From: Certhia americana
Lineage: Eukaryota > Chordata > Aves > Passeriformes > Certhiidae
NCBI GenBank assembly: GCA_018697195.1
Contig: CM031879.1
Coordinates: 24,983,660 to 25,047,659 of the forward strand
Length of the DNA stretch: 64,000 nucleotides
Direction: 5' to 3'
In this document: positions 49,601-60,957 of the stretch, in pieces
How the letters are laid out: every line of letters starts with the position of its first letter
How positions within the stretch are numbered: position 1 is the stretch's first letter
The notes under the pieces: model-generated
Database searches by the model: none
What the model was told of the DNA's origin: nothing
Seen by the model: the letters and a program-made list of their open reading frames with translations, nothing else
Made by a program: the position numbers and the translations under genes

Positions 49601-50999
49601 TTATCAACTTTCATATTCCTTTTCAGAATTAGAAAAAATTAAGTTAATTGTATTGTAGGAAGACTTGTAGGTATAATACAATAGCTGAATGTATTTTGTA
49701 GTACAATTAATTTAGCTCTCTTGTGTAGATTACCAAGTTCCAAGTCATTAACATGAACTCAGTAAAGTCAAATAGAGAAAAATTGTTGTTTTGACTCAGG
49801 TAATTGTGACTGTTGATTTTTCTTTCTTTATAGATATTTGTTTAAATTTTCAACTCTTAACAGAAGATTTTTTAAAAGAATTTTTTACAAAATTGATGCT
49901 TGCAGATGATCTGGCAAAAAGCCAAACTGAAAACCATGTTTATTTAAAATGAGATTTAAATCAAGAAAGAATACTTGAAAGACTGGTAATGGCTATGTAG
50001 TGCAATAGTGTGGTGTAATTTGTTTTTCTAAATTGAGATCAGTTGTCTATTCTACTTAAAAGCCATTTATCAGTATCTGTATGGATCTTTGCTGTTTTTG
50101 ATGTGAATAGAACACTGGACTCTCTACATAACTTTGACTAATTAGTGGCATGAGTTTTTTTCCAGCATGTCAGAAAGACAGAATCAAATAATTGCATTAG
50201 GATACATTTGCATGATTCTTAGAAGGGTTTTTTCGGTGGTTGTGGGTTTTTTTTGGTTTTTTTTGGATTTTTTAAGTTTTAGTCTTGTGGTTTTCTTCTT
50301 TTCTTTGCCCCTTCAGATGGAACTACTGTAGGAGGTAGCATGATTTCGTGGCTTGATTAATTTTGTTCCTTTTTGGAGAAAATGCTGAGGACTACATTAG
50401 GAGGTGTAGAAGTCATCTTGTATAATGTTATGAAATCTGAAGCCTGACATTTTAAGTTATGAGGTTGATCAGGAAAACCTAGAAAAGAGTAATTCTCCTG
50501 GATGTAGCCTGGAATTTTGTGCATTACCTAGTGCTTCGCAAAAAAAAAAAAGTAAAAATAAAAATCATGGTTTGCCAATCTAAGTGAAAAATGACTCTTA
50601 CTTGAAGTCAGCAGTGTGTCAGGTAGCTCTTGTACTCTTACATGGCACTTGGATTTCTCAGGCTAGGCTATGGTGGTGGCAAGTATTGGGAAATTATATC
50701 TTTATTATGGAAAAGAGGCTGGTGTTTTCTTACTTGAAGTTTCAGCATCATGAGGATGATCTAGGGCTTCTCTCTGCTTTGGAAAATTATAGAAGTTGAA
50801 CTTAGTACTTTTTTGTCTCTTTCTTTTTGTTATAGGAGTGACACCAGAAGGGTGTCAGGATGACACCAGAATGACTGCTCTGGTCAAGAACATCAGAATT
50901 AGAATGCTAAATAATAAATGATTTTAGCAAGTGTTGTCATGGGCCTAGAACTGAGGATTTGGGTCTTGAAGTAACTTTTGATTATGTATATCACATACA
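49601..50999 (+). other. IMMP2L: IMMP2L intron 3, unique sequence
   Basis: No gene or transposon recognised. A T/G-rich low-complexity stretch lies at about 50226-50275, and A12 lies at about 50540. Two GACACCAGAA copies occur at about 50838-50872. Confidence 0.6.
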
Positions 51000-51442
51000 A
51001 AGAGAACTATTTCCCATGGGAGGGCCCCCATGCTGGATCAGGGGAGAAGTGGGAGGAGTCCTTTCCCGGTGGCAGAGACATGTGATGCATTGACCACAAC
51101 CCCCTTCCCTGTCCCCTTGTGCCACTGGGGAGGAGGAGGTAGGGAAAATCAGGAGTGAAATTGAATACAGGAGGAAGGGAGGGGTGGGGGAAAAATGTCT
51201 TCTTAAGCTTTGAGTTTATTTCTCATTATCCTGCTCTGATATTATTGGTAATAAATAAAATTTATTTTTCCCCAAGTTCAGTTTGTTTTGCTTGCGACAG
51301 TAAGTGGTGAGTGATCTCTCCCTGGCCTTATCCCAACCCACAAACCTTTCATTCTATTTTCTCCCTTATCTAGCCAAAGAGAGGAGAATGATAGAGTGGC
51401 TTTGGTAGGCAGCTGGTGTTCAGCCAGGGTCAACCCACCACA
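51000..51442 (-). mobile_element. Solo LTR fragment, avian ERVL-type
   Basis: Read on the minus strand, the LTR starts at 51442 with TGTGGTGGGTTGACCCTGGC. It continues through the typical 'gagagatcactcaccactta', 'aacttggggaaaaataaatt' and 'tttattacc' blocks, and a G/C-rich part with 'ccagcatgggggccctccca' at its far end near 51010. The layout matches a common passerine LTR group associated with ERVL-like elements. The far end seems truncated, and no internal retroviral sequence is present, so this is a solo LTR or fragment. It is non-coding. Confidence 0.8.
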
Positions 51443-52222
51443 GGTGTTTTATAAGGAGTCTCATCAGTACAAAGTTTCATCCTTTTTGAAGAATGTCATA
51501 CCTGACAGATTGGGTTTAAGGCTGTTGTGTCTGAGTTTTGAAAAATTGTCAGTGGTTGAGTTTACTTTCTTTCCTCCCGTACTTCCTCTCCTTCTTTACT
51601 TCTTCTAGAAATTATTAAAATAATGGTTTATCACAGGCCAAAGGGAGATCTGATTTCTAGATTTATTATCATTAAAATCATGATCTTTCCCTCTTATGCT
51701 TCTTAACACTGACATATATATTGTTAAAATATTCAGTAGCCTGTTGAAGATCAATTGTTACAGAATATTACCTAATGATGCAATTAATTGGGTGTTTTTT
51801 GTTTTTGCTTTGTCACTGTAACCAGAAATGTAGCATTTTGACATGCCTTTGTGAAACAACTGCTTTTGTTTATGAAAATTAGTATAGAAGTAATTTCTTT
51901 GCTTGGCTTTGCATTTCTGCCTTTGTTCTTTGAATTCTGTCCTCTGACTGAGGTATCTTAAATAGTCATTATTCTGCTCATTATAACAGGCTTAATTACT
52001 TTTATTGTTTTTCCGTACTTATGTTTAAAAAAGGCAGGTAAACATCTGTTTGCAGTGGTAATGATGGCAACCCTTCTGTCAATATGTAGCTGAAGAACAG
52101 TTAAAGAAATTACATTTCAGTAAACTCAAATTTAGAAAAGGGGGGAGAAGCTTATTTGAGGAATGGTTCACTCTTATTTTTTGTAACAGGATTCTTATTT
52201 AATTCTTTGACATATCATCCTG

Positions 52223-53000
52223 TCATAGAATCATGGAATGCTTTGGGTTGAAGAGACCTTTTAAGATCATTTACTCCAACCCCCCTGTCATGGGCAGCGA
52301 CCCTTCTGTTATACCAGGTTGCTCAGACTCCCATCCAGCCTGACCTCGAACAGGGATGAGGTATCCACATCTTGGGCAACCTGTTCAAGTGCTTCACCAC
52401 CCTCACAGTAAAGAATTTCTTCCTAATATCCAATCTAAACATCCCCTCTTTCAGTGTAAAACCACTTTCTCTTGTCCATTATATACCCCTTTAAAAAGTA
52501 CCTCCCCATCTTTTTTGCCTGCCCCCTTTAATTACTGGAAGGCTGCTCAAAAGTCTTTCCAGACCATTCTCTTCTCCAGGTAAAACAACCACAACTCTCT
52601 CAGCCTGTCTTCAACAGAGAGATGCTTCAGCCTTCTGATGATTTCCCCAACCCTCTTGAGCAGGTCCATGTCTTCCTTGTGCTGGGAGCCCCAAAGCTGG
52701 ATGAAATGCTTCAGGTGGGGCTCACCAGAGTGGAGTAGAGGGGTAGAATCACGGCCTCCAACCTGCTGGCCATGATGCTTTTGATGCAGCCCAGGATGCA
52801 GTTGGCTTTCTGGGCTGCCAGTGCCCATTCCTGGCTGTAATTTAGTTTTGCATGCACCACCACTTTCAAGTCCTTCTCTGCCTGTTTTTTTCCCATCCAG
52901 TCATTGCCCAGCCTCTGTCTTTGTTTGGGGTTGTCCCAATCCAGGTACATGACCTTGCACTTGGCTTTGTTGAATTTCACAAGATTTGTACATCATTCAG
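52223..53000 (-). mobile_element. CR1 LINE with partial reverse-transcriptase ORF end
   Basis: The longest CR1 copy in the antisense direction. The 3' terminus is at 52223 ('tcatagaatcatggaatg'), followed upstream by the 3' UTR. Minus-strand ORF pieces then give the C-terminal CR1 ORF2, for example MKFNKAKCKVMYLDW, LAAQKANCILGCIKS and LPLYSTLVSP from about 52980. A second frame carries FIQLWGSQHKEDMDLLKRV and VEDRLRELWLFYLEKR. The frame switch and stops show it is dead. The 5' end is truncated near 53000, although homology might reach about 53030. Confidence 0.93.
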
Positions 53001-54834
53001 TGGGAGCTCACAAAAAGACCTTGGTTGCAGCCTGATGCAGCTCCTTAGCTGCAAACATACATCAGAAACCAAGGGACTAACTTTCCTAATAGTTTACATC
53101 ATTCTTACGTTTTTACCCTCCTTATCATGTACTTATAAAGCATTCTATTAATTGCAGGAACAAAAAACCCTTTTACAGTTTAAAGTAATTTTAAATAGCA
53201 TTCTGTATGGTGAGGCGATTTAGCTGACTTTTGAGAAGTTTTTAATATTTTCTCTGATTTATCCAATTCTTTGCTGTTTATATATTTTAACCTGAAATTA
53301 CGGTTTGGGATGTGTTATATAATTTTATTGGTGGGGAACATTTAAAGTCTGCATTTTATATCAATATTCATCCTTAAATCACTTGAATTCCTTGAGTTCT
53401 GCTTGAAAGATGAAGTGTTGGGCTTGCTGAGGTGTGTTGGTGCCTGCTTTCATTCAGATTTCGAAGTAAATAGGGCTTGGTAGCATGACTGTTTCAGGTT
53501 TTCTATGTGGAACATTTCTTCTGGGTGTTGAACATTTGGAGTGGAATCCTTGGCAGCACATCCAAAATTTGCTCCCATTTTACTTAAAAAGAAAGAGAAA
53601 AATGGCTACAGACAAATATCTTAGATGAGGAAAACACAATTTGACGGAATTCTCACTTTCTCCGCTTCCCGTCTCCCTCTGTATTCAGCCATGATTAAGG
53701 AACCATACCTCGTTCCTGATATGGGGTAACCGTGGCATAGGTTTTTGAGGAGACTTCTATGTTAAAACAACTGAGATAATGTCTACGGAGTAGAATGATG
53801 CAAGCTAAGGAGGGCAAAATGAGAGATGTAGGTTATGTTGTTGAGATGGAAATAAGAAACAGCACCAGTTAGAAAACAGCAGCAAAACAAACCTAAAGAC
53901 AAAAATGAAAGTGAAAGATGGCCCTTTCTAACATGCATAACACTTTCAGGGAAAAGGCTGTCTGTGTCTTGACTAGATGGTGATAATACTAGTACTTACT
54001 TACCTAAAAATAGAAGGTATTTTTTGTGGGCATTAGCCAATAAATAGTTTTACATATCATATTTATTGTTGAATAAATGCTGTATGATACTCTAGGATTT
54101 ACTCTGTTTTCAGTAACTTTTTGCATATAGCTAATGATACTTGAAAAAAGTAACTTGAAGGAGAGCTGCATACCTTGCTAAAGAGTTAAAATGAGTTTTT
54201 CCTCAAAATCTGGAACTCTTTTTTTGCAGCCACTATTGTATATCATCTGAGCTGACTGGGGAGTTTGTGTTCATACAAGATTTCTATAAATCATTCTGCC
54301 GGAGTTTTAAAAATTTAATAAATTAGATTTGTACCATTTGCCATGTTTTTTTTCTCCTGGTGGTAATTTGCTATCTATTATTGTGTAATGTATATTGTTC
54401 TAGCTTAGTCCCCATCTTGAAAACTGCTTTATTAGCCATTTTGTAAGCAATAGCGTACATTAAAGTGAAATTGAGTCATAATATTACTGCACTGTCACAG
54501 TAATGTGATCGTATTCTTTCTATAGTAGGAAGTATACATAAATCTGTCAACAGCAAAACCTGCAAAATAAAAATAAAAATCCACGCCATTGTATTGATGT
54601 ATTTTTTAAGATCTCAGGTCCATCAAACATCTAGCCTGCATATATTGAACTTATCTTTGGTGCAGCAATGAAGAAATCAATTCTGTAGTTTTGCACATAA
54701 ATGTCATAAAAATCAGTACTAGGATGTCATTGTTCTCATTTAGAAAGAACAGATTTATTATTTACATTGAAGTTGAAAAAAATACGTGAATGTACAAACC
54801 ACTTGAAGTCATGAAGAAGATAATTCTAAATTGT
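53001..54834 (+). other. IMMP2L: IMMP2L intron 3, unique sequence
   Basis: AT-rich intronic DNA with no gene or mobile element recognised. Confidence 0.6.
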
Positions 54835-54945
54835 ACAAAGCCATGTGGATATGGTCCAGGACAACTGGTTGTAGGTCATCCTGCTTGAGTAGGTGTGTTG
54901 GATTGGATGTCCCTTCCAAAACATTCTGAGTCTGTGAAACTAAAA
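54835..54945 (+). mobile_element. CR1 LINE, 3' tail fragment
   Basis: It contains 'ctgcttgagtaggtgtgttg', 'gattggatgtcccttccaaa', and 'acattctgagtctgtgaaac', the order found at CR1 3' ends. Only about 110 bases remain. Confidence 0.8.
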
Positions 54946-57829
54946 TGTAGAAGAAACCTGAGGTTTGGAGAATGGAGAATTGATTTACTTGCGCATTTTA
55001 GTGAGGATATGGGGAAACTCATACTATGTAATGTTGCTAGACTGAAGAGATTTTGGAGGAACAAAAGAAAAATGTTTTTGTTTTTTAAAGAAAGCCTTAT
55101 GAAACAAGACAGAAACCCTGAGTTTAAGTGTCAAGGAAATAAAGAAGATGAGGAAGAAACATAGAATTCTTGATGTAAAGAGTAAATTAGATGAAGTTCT
55201 GCCAGGAATAAATCAAATATTATTGATTACACCTCAGTGCAAAAAGACTTGACTGTATCCTCTCCCTCTTTTTCAGACCATATAAAAGAAGCTCATTGTT
55301 GTTAAAGATCAAAACTAATTTCTGTCAATAGAGCCTTAAGTCTTGTTCTTGTTAATGATATAATTCCCCATAATTAATCTGGAGATTAGAAACCGGTGGT
55401 GGGTTGCTGCATTATAGTTTTCTGTCACTGCTGATATGTAGTATCAGTACATCTGTACTGTATTTCTGTCCTACTGATATGACATGTACTCTCTTACTAC
55501 TGTCACTACTAATATGGAGCAGGGTGTCTCGTAAAGTCATTGTGCCTGTACTTTTTTACTGAATTCTCCATAACATTTTTCTTCCCACTCAATCTTTTAT
55601 TTTCCAGACAGAAGCATATATTGCTTAAAAATAGCAATTTAATAAAAATGGTGATGCTGACTACACAGCAACAGTTTTCTACTGTTACAGTTTTCTTTTG
55701 TTTTTCATCTTTAGTCTTAAATATATTTTTGCCAAAGTTGTTCTTGTTCTTTTTTTTGATCACAGACTTGAGACTGCAAGAAAAAGCAGTATTTATGAGT
55801 TCAGTAGGCATAGCAGAACTTAAGTTTATTACTGTCTCTTCTTGTTATGTTTGCTTGATAAATATCAGGTTTAAATAAAGCTTTTGTATTTGTATTTGCT
55901 ATTTTGGTTTGAACAGATTAGTTTCCTTTTAAAAGGCCTGAATATATTTATTATGATTTTTAATCTAAGAACATTTGATAAGAACAAAACTTATAATGTA
56001 TGAAAACACAAACAGGTGGTTAAACCAACAGTGAAACCTGTTTTCCTTGCATTTACTTCAGAATGAAAGTTTTGGCTTTACAACGTGAGTTGTTTCAGTT
56101 CCCAAGAAAATTTACTGTGCTGGTACTGGCCCACCACACAATCCAAACCCAAGGGATGATGTTTGTGTACAGGGCTAGAAATGTGATTTTTCCAGCACAT
56201 GCTGCTCTGTATTTCGAATACTCCTTAATGTTTGCTATGAACTGCACTTCTGATTCTTATTTAAAGAAGAGAATAAACCATCAATGCCTAGTATAAGCAC
56301 TAATATCCAGCAGGATTCTTTTGCATCTCAGCAACCATACTTAGCTATGAAGTTTTTTTAATAATATTCAACTAATATGTTTATTAAATCATTGGCTCAG
56401 ATTTCTCGTAGTTGCATTCTAGGCCAATCTTATAATAATGGAATTTTGTCAGCATAGCAGTGCTGGGTCATTGTAGAAGAACAGCAAACCAGTTAAAGGT
56501 GCTGTGCAGACACTTTTAGTCTGAGTTCTGCACTGCTGACATCAAGTACCCTTTTTCTGCTTAGTCTGTGTCATTCTGCAGAGGTGATGTAACTACACTA
56601 TCAGAAATAATCCTGTTGTCATGCCATGGCTGGATTATGTCTTATTTAAATGTATCTGTCTAAGAATGAGATTTTTAACAGAGCATAGTCATTTAGTCTT
56701 CCTTTATAATTAACTGGGAAAGCAGGCACCCCAAGAGAGCAGTATATCCCATTTTAAAGGACAGCTGATCTAGATGGAATGAATTGTCTTCTTTTCATGC
56801 TTGTCTGTTCGGATGAATTGGATAGAGGATCTGGGTGATTAGACTAGACAAACCTATGTTTCAGATTGGTGAAGTTAAGCATGATGAATTTGATGTGTAG
56901 AGTACCATACAAGCAGACAAACTTGCAGTGAATTGCAAGACATTCTGATGGGTAATAATTGCACCATGAATAAATTTTTAAAAACAAAATAATGAATTCT
57001 GTTATTAGTTAGAAAATAAGAGTGAGCTGTTGCATACAACTGATGTAGGTTGTTGTATGCAAATTCCACAATGACAGTTATACGTAAAATAGATTAGGCA
57101 TTTCAGAAAAAATCATGAAAACAAAAGAATGACATTACCTTGAAGGGAATTGTTGTTTTATTTCATAATAAGGTACACAAGGAAGGAACATTTAAATTGC
57201 TGGTGCATAGTAAAGAAAAAAAAAGCATATCTCCTGGATCATAGCTTCTAGTCATTTTAGAACAGTAACTTTAAGTAGGCTTGACTGTTTGTAGGAATAA
57301 TGTAACTATGTAGAATTTAAGTAATTAAATCTAATGAGGGATTATTAGTGGGAGAATAGAATCAGAAATTCTTTAAGCCCTCATTTAAATTTAAAGAGAA
57401 GGGATGAAGATTTTAAAGATAGCAGATAACTTCATCTGGCAGTATTACTACAACATGACCTTTTAGTCTATTGTGATCAATTTTATTTTGCATTATATTT
57501 GCACAGATTTGAGCTATATACGAGTTTACAAACAACTATAATAGTGTACAGATCATCTGGTTTTGTGTTACCTTTTAATGATTAAGTATTTAGTCTGCTT
57601 ACTATTAGTTGATTGGGTAAACAGATTGACAAAAATTTCTGTTTCATAAGAAATTCTTCAGTTGGTTTTTATTAGTTTTTATTTATTTATTTATTTATTA
57701 GTATTTTATTAGTTTGAATTTCATGCAATGGGTCAGGTCTGTTCAATCTGTGGAACATATATAGGACAGATAAGTGAGCACCATGAGATGATTTTTTTCT
57801 AGCTTTATTTGAAGGTTATATTATCATCC
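54946..57829 (+). other. IMMP2L: IMMP2L intron 3, unique sequence
   Basis: No exon recognised. The 112-codon + ORF at 55540-55878 and its 100-codon antisense partner are Phe/Lys-rich products of AT-rich sequence and are not called as genes. (TTTA)n lies at 57677-57699. Confidence 0.6.
57677..57699. repeat. (TTTA)n microsatellite
   Basis: About five tandem TTTA units. Confidence 0.9.
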
Positions 57830-57975
57830 TAGAATCATATAAAGTTTTGGACTGGAGAAGACTTGAAAGATTTCATAGTTCCAACCCCATTGCAATAGGC
57901 AGGGACACCTTCCACTAGACCAGGTTGTTCAACACCCCATTCAACATGACCTTGAACACTCCCAGGGATGTTTTT
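57830..57975 (-). mobile_element. CR1 LINE, 3' end fragment
   Basis: In reverse orientation: 'cctagaatcatataaag', 'ttccaaccccattgcaatag', 'gcagggacaccttccactag', and 'accaggttgttcaacacccc'. It is cut off near 'cagggatg'. Confidence 0.9.
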
Positions 57976-59354
57976 TTGTGTTGTCCCCTTTTCCCCATCC
58001 CCCATTTTCCTTTTCCAGATATTTATATTTTACTTCCTTATGTAACAGCTTGAGAAGACCAAGAAATTATAGAGTACATGCATTTCTGTAAAAGTTGATC
58101 CATTAATAATTTTGCAGCATTAATAGTCAGTTCATTGATATCTGTAGACTTTATAAACCAAATAAATCCAAATAATATAATAATAAAAATAGGAAAAATG
58201 AAACAAGTCTGCAGAGGCTTGCTGTTGTGCTGACTCCTAGTTTCTGTCAATATTTCTGTATTCATTCATATTTGTATTTTGAGCATTCTACTTCTACTGC
58301 AGTATTGATTTCTTTTGCCTGCTGGAGTAGCTTAATATCTTTATAGAGGCCTATAAGAAGATAGGTTTCTGCCTTTTGTTACTGCAGATGAGTAAGATAG
58401 GAAGTTATGCAAGGTAAAGGAGAAGCAGATGGACAATAAAAATGGAAGGTGAGAAACCATAGTAAAAAGAGTAATGGAACTGTATGAGAATAGAACCTGT
58501 ATTGGTGATACAAGGCAATGACTAAACCCTTCCCATTATACTTATTGTTTCTTAGTGATAAATTGTGAGTAAGCCAAATGTGGAGTTTCCATTAAGGTTT
58601 TCATTGCTTACTGTAATGATTTCTCTGTATGTAGAGAAGACTTGGTAATTAGTTCATAAGGCTACGCTTTGGTTTTATACAAAGGAATATTAAACAGATG
58701 GGAGGAAAACATACCTGACTCTCTAGATTTGTTATAGACATACTGTTCAAAAACCTTACTTGAATGAGAAACGCAAAAATAGGCTAATAAAAGTTTATGC
58801 CCTGGAAATTCTTAGCTTTTACTCATCAGGTATAGGACACCTCAAATTATTTATTTCATAGAATACTAAGTAATTTTTGTCTGCAGAGTGTCCCACACTT
58901 AGAAAGTTTTTCAGTAACACATCTAGTGTGGGCTTTGAATTTGAGCAGATGAGACCTGTTGTACTTTTCAGCGTGTTTTACTTAACATACTGTCTTTTGT
59001 GTTTCACTACTATTTTCTTATGTTGGTCCCACTGTATATATTTAGGGTCAGACATCCTGCATGTTTTCAGTTTCCTGCTTACTTTTTTCAGACAGTTTCG
59101 AAAAAACCAGCATACAGAACAAAATATTCTGCAGGTAACATCCATCTTCAGTCTTTGAATGTAAATAGAGTCTTGAAACTTATCTACAGCTATTTTTGTG
59201 TTTTGTTTTCGTGGTCTGTAATCTTGTTTTGGAGTTTAAATTTATAAAGCCTTTTTTTCTTGAGTTTAAATTTATAAAGCCTTTTCACTCATCTCTCAAT
59301 TTCATGTGCTTTGTTGTCTAAGGTCTGTATTTCTCTAGCTCATTTTTTCATATA
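57976..59354 (+). other. IMMP2L: IMMP2L intron 3, unique sequence
   Basis: No gene recognised. A local 24-base duplication at 59232-59285 is listed separately. ORFs at 58877-59247 resemble no known family. Confidence 0.6.
59232..59285. repeat. Local duplication, 24 bp x 2 with 30 bp period
   Basis: A 24-base block, GAGTTTAAATTTATAAAGCC plus TTTT, occurs at 59232-59255 and again, identical, at 59262-59285, separated by six bases (TTTCTT). It looks recent. Confidence 0.93.
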
Positions 59355-59618
59355 GTGTCAGGGGATGCTTAGTTTAGATATCAGGAAAAGGTTTTTCACC
59401 CAGAGGGTGGTTGGGCACTGGAACAGACTCCCCAGGGAAGTGGTCACAGCACCAGCCTGACAGAGTTCAAGGAGCATTTGGAGAATACTCTCCAAATTTG
59501 TAGAATACCTCCAAAAGGCACATAGTGTAATTGTTGTGGCTGTACTGTTCAGAGCCAGGAATTGAACTTTGATGATCCTTGTGGGTCCCTTCCAACTCAG
59601 GATTATTCTATGATTATC
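59355..59618 (+). mobile_element. CR1 LINE, truncated 3' end
   Basis: It shows 'tttagatatcaggaaaaggt', 'cactggaacagactccccag', 'gttcaaggagcatttgg', and the tail 'gatgatccttgtgggtccct' then 'attctatgatta'. The body between about 59485 and 59560 is altered and partly duplicated ('gagaatactctccaaa' then 'tagaatacctccaaaa'). It is of the same group as the copy at 4760, and its tail resembles the tail of the SINE at 39449. Confidence 0.88.
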
Positions 59619-59685
59619 AGACTTCAGCTTCCAAACATTTTGATATTTTCAAAGGTGATGCTTGCCTTTGTGAGTTTCCTCCTCG

Positions 59686-59708
59686 TTTTTTTTTTTTTTT
59701 TTTTTTTT
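59686..59708. repeat. T23 homopolymer
   Basis: A run of 23 T, 70 bases after the CR1 copy. Confidence 0.9.
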
Positions 59709-60186
59709 GGAAGAGTGTATAAATATCTGTGTTTTATGCCTCATTTAAGAGGGGCTTAGGGATGAGGTCTTGGTCTTGCTCAGACATTTTAGCCTCTGAA
59801 CCTTCATTGGAAGATACATACTTTTTAGATTTTTTAGTAATATATGGAATGTATAAATTTCTTGCTTCTATGCTTTAGTTTATGCCTTTGCTGCATTTTT
59901 CCATATTGAGCTATTACAGCAAACTCCTGGGTCAGCTGCTATGTGTTCTGTCTGCCATCTTTCTTTTCAAGAACCTTTTCACAGGAATCTGCTAAGGAAA
60001 ACATTTTCAGTTGTCTCTTCCTCTGAGGCCTGCAGAGTTAGCTATTTTATTAGGAAAAGGTCTTGGTGAGAACTATGTGCTTAGTCCAAAAGCTGAGTAG
60101 AAAACCCATTGTGTTTCTGCCATCATTTACAACTTGAGAGCTTGACAATGATGAAATAATCTCCAGATCTTAACTGTTCTAATGTG
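59709..60186 (+). other. IMMP2L: IMMP2L intron 3, unique sequence between two CR1 copies
   Basis: AT-rich, nothing recognised. Confidence 0.55.
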
Positions 60187-60957
60187 AGGGAGGGTGCTGA
60201 CTATTATTTCTCAAAGTGCTGGATCCTACATTTTGGCCACAACAACACCCTGCACCACTACAGGCTGGGGACAGTGGCTGGACAGCAGCCAGGCAGAAAG
60301 GGACCTGGGGTACTGATGGACAGCAGACTGAACGTGAGCCAGCTGTGCGCATGTGGCCAGCAAGGCCAACGGCATCCTGGCCTGGATCAGCAGTACTGTG
60401 GCCAGCAGGACCAGGGAATTCTTTCTTCTCCTGTGCTTGGCAGTGGTGAGGCTACACCTTGAGTGCTGTGTCCAGTTCTGGGCCCCTCAATTTTGGAAAA
60501 GTATTGATATTGAGAGTATTCAGAGAAGGGCAGCAATGCTGATGATGGGCTGGGAACACAAGTCCTATGAGGAACGACTGAGGGAGCTGGATTTGTTTAT
60601 TCTGGAGAAGAGAAGGTTCAGGGGAGACCATGTCACTCTCTACAACTTCCTGAAAGGTGGTTTTAGTCAGGTGGGGGTCAGTCACTCACAGGCAACCATA
60701 AGACAAGAGGATGTAGTCTTAAGCTGTGCCAGGGAAGGTTTAGATTGGACATTAGGAAGAAGTTCTTCGCAGAAAGGGTGATTGGGCATTGGAATGAGCT
60801 GCCAGGGAGGTGGTGTAGTCACCATTACTGGAGGTGTGTAAGGAAAGACTAGACATAGCACTCAGTGCCACAGTCTAGTTGACAGGGTGGTGTTAAGCCA
60901 TAGGTTGGACTTGATGATCTCAAAGGTCTTTTGCAACCTAGTTGATTCAGTGATATT
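60187..60957 (+). mobile_element. CR1 LINE, long copy with decayed ORF2 C-terminus and full 3' end
   Basis: The best preserved sense CR1. Its + strand ORF (60353-60781) carries ORF2 C-terminal motifs such as [33 protein letters not shown] and [19 protein letters not shown]. It then passes into the 3' region ('tttagattggacattaggaa', 'cattggaatgagctgccagg') and the tail 'ggttggacttgatgatctca' ending 'gattcagtgatatta'. Frame changes near the 5' side and loss of the upstream reverse-transcriptase core show that it is inactive. Confidence 0.94.

Noticed and set aside
52547..52980. Two minus ORFs as a possible gene
   Set aside because: They are frameshifted pieces of CR1 ORF2 in a 5'-truncated element.
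55509..55878. Overlapping 112- and 100-codon ORFs on opposite strands
   Set aside because: Phe- or Lys-rich composition from AT-rich DNA, mutual shadows, no recognisable domain.
60353..60781. 142-codon ORF as a possible host gene
   Set aside because: Its motifs are those of the CR1 ORF2 C-terminus, and the DNA continues into a CR1 3' end.
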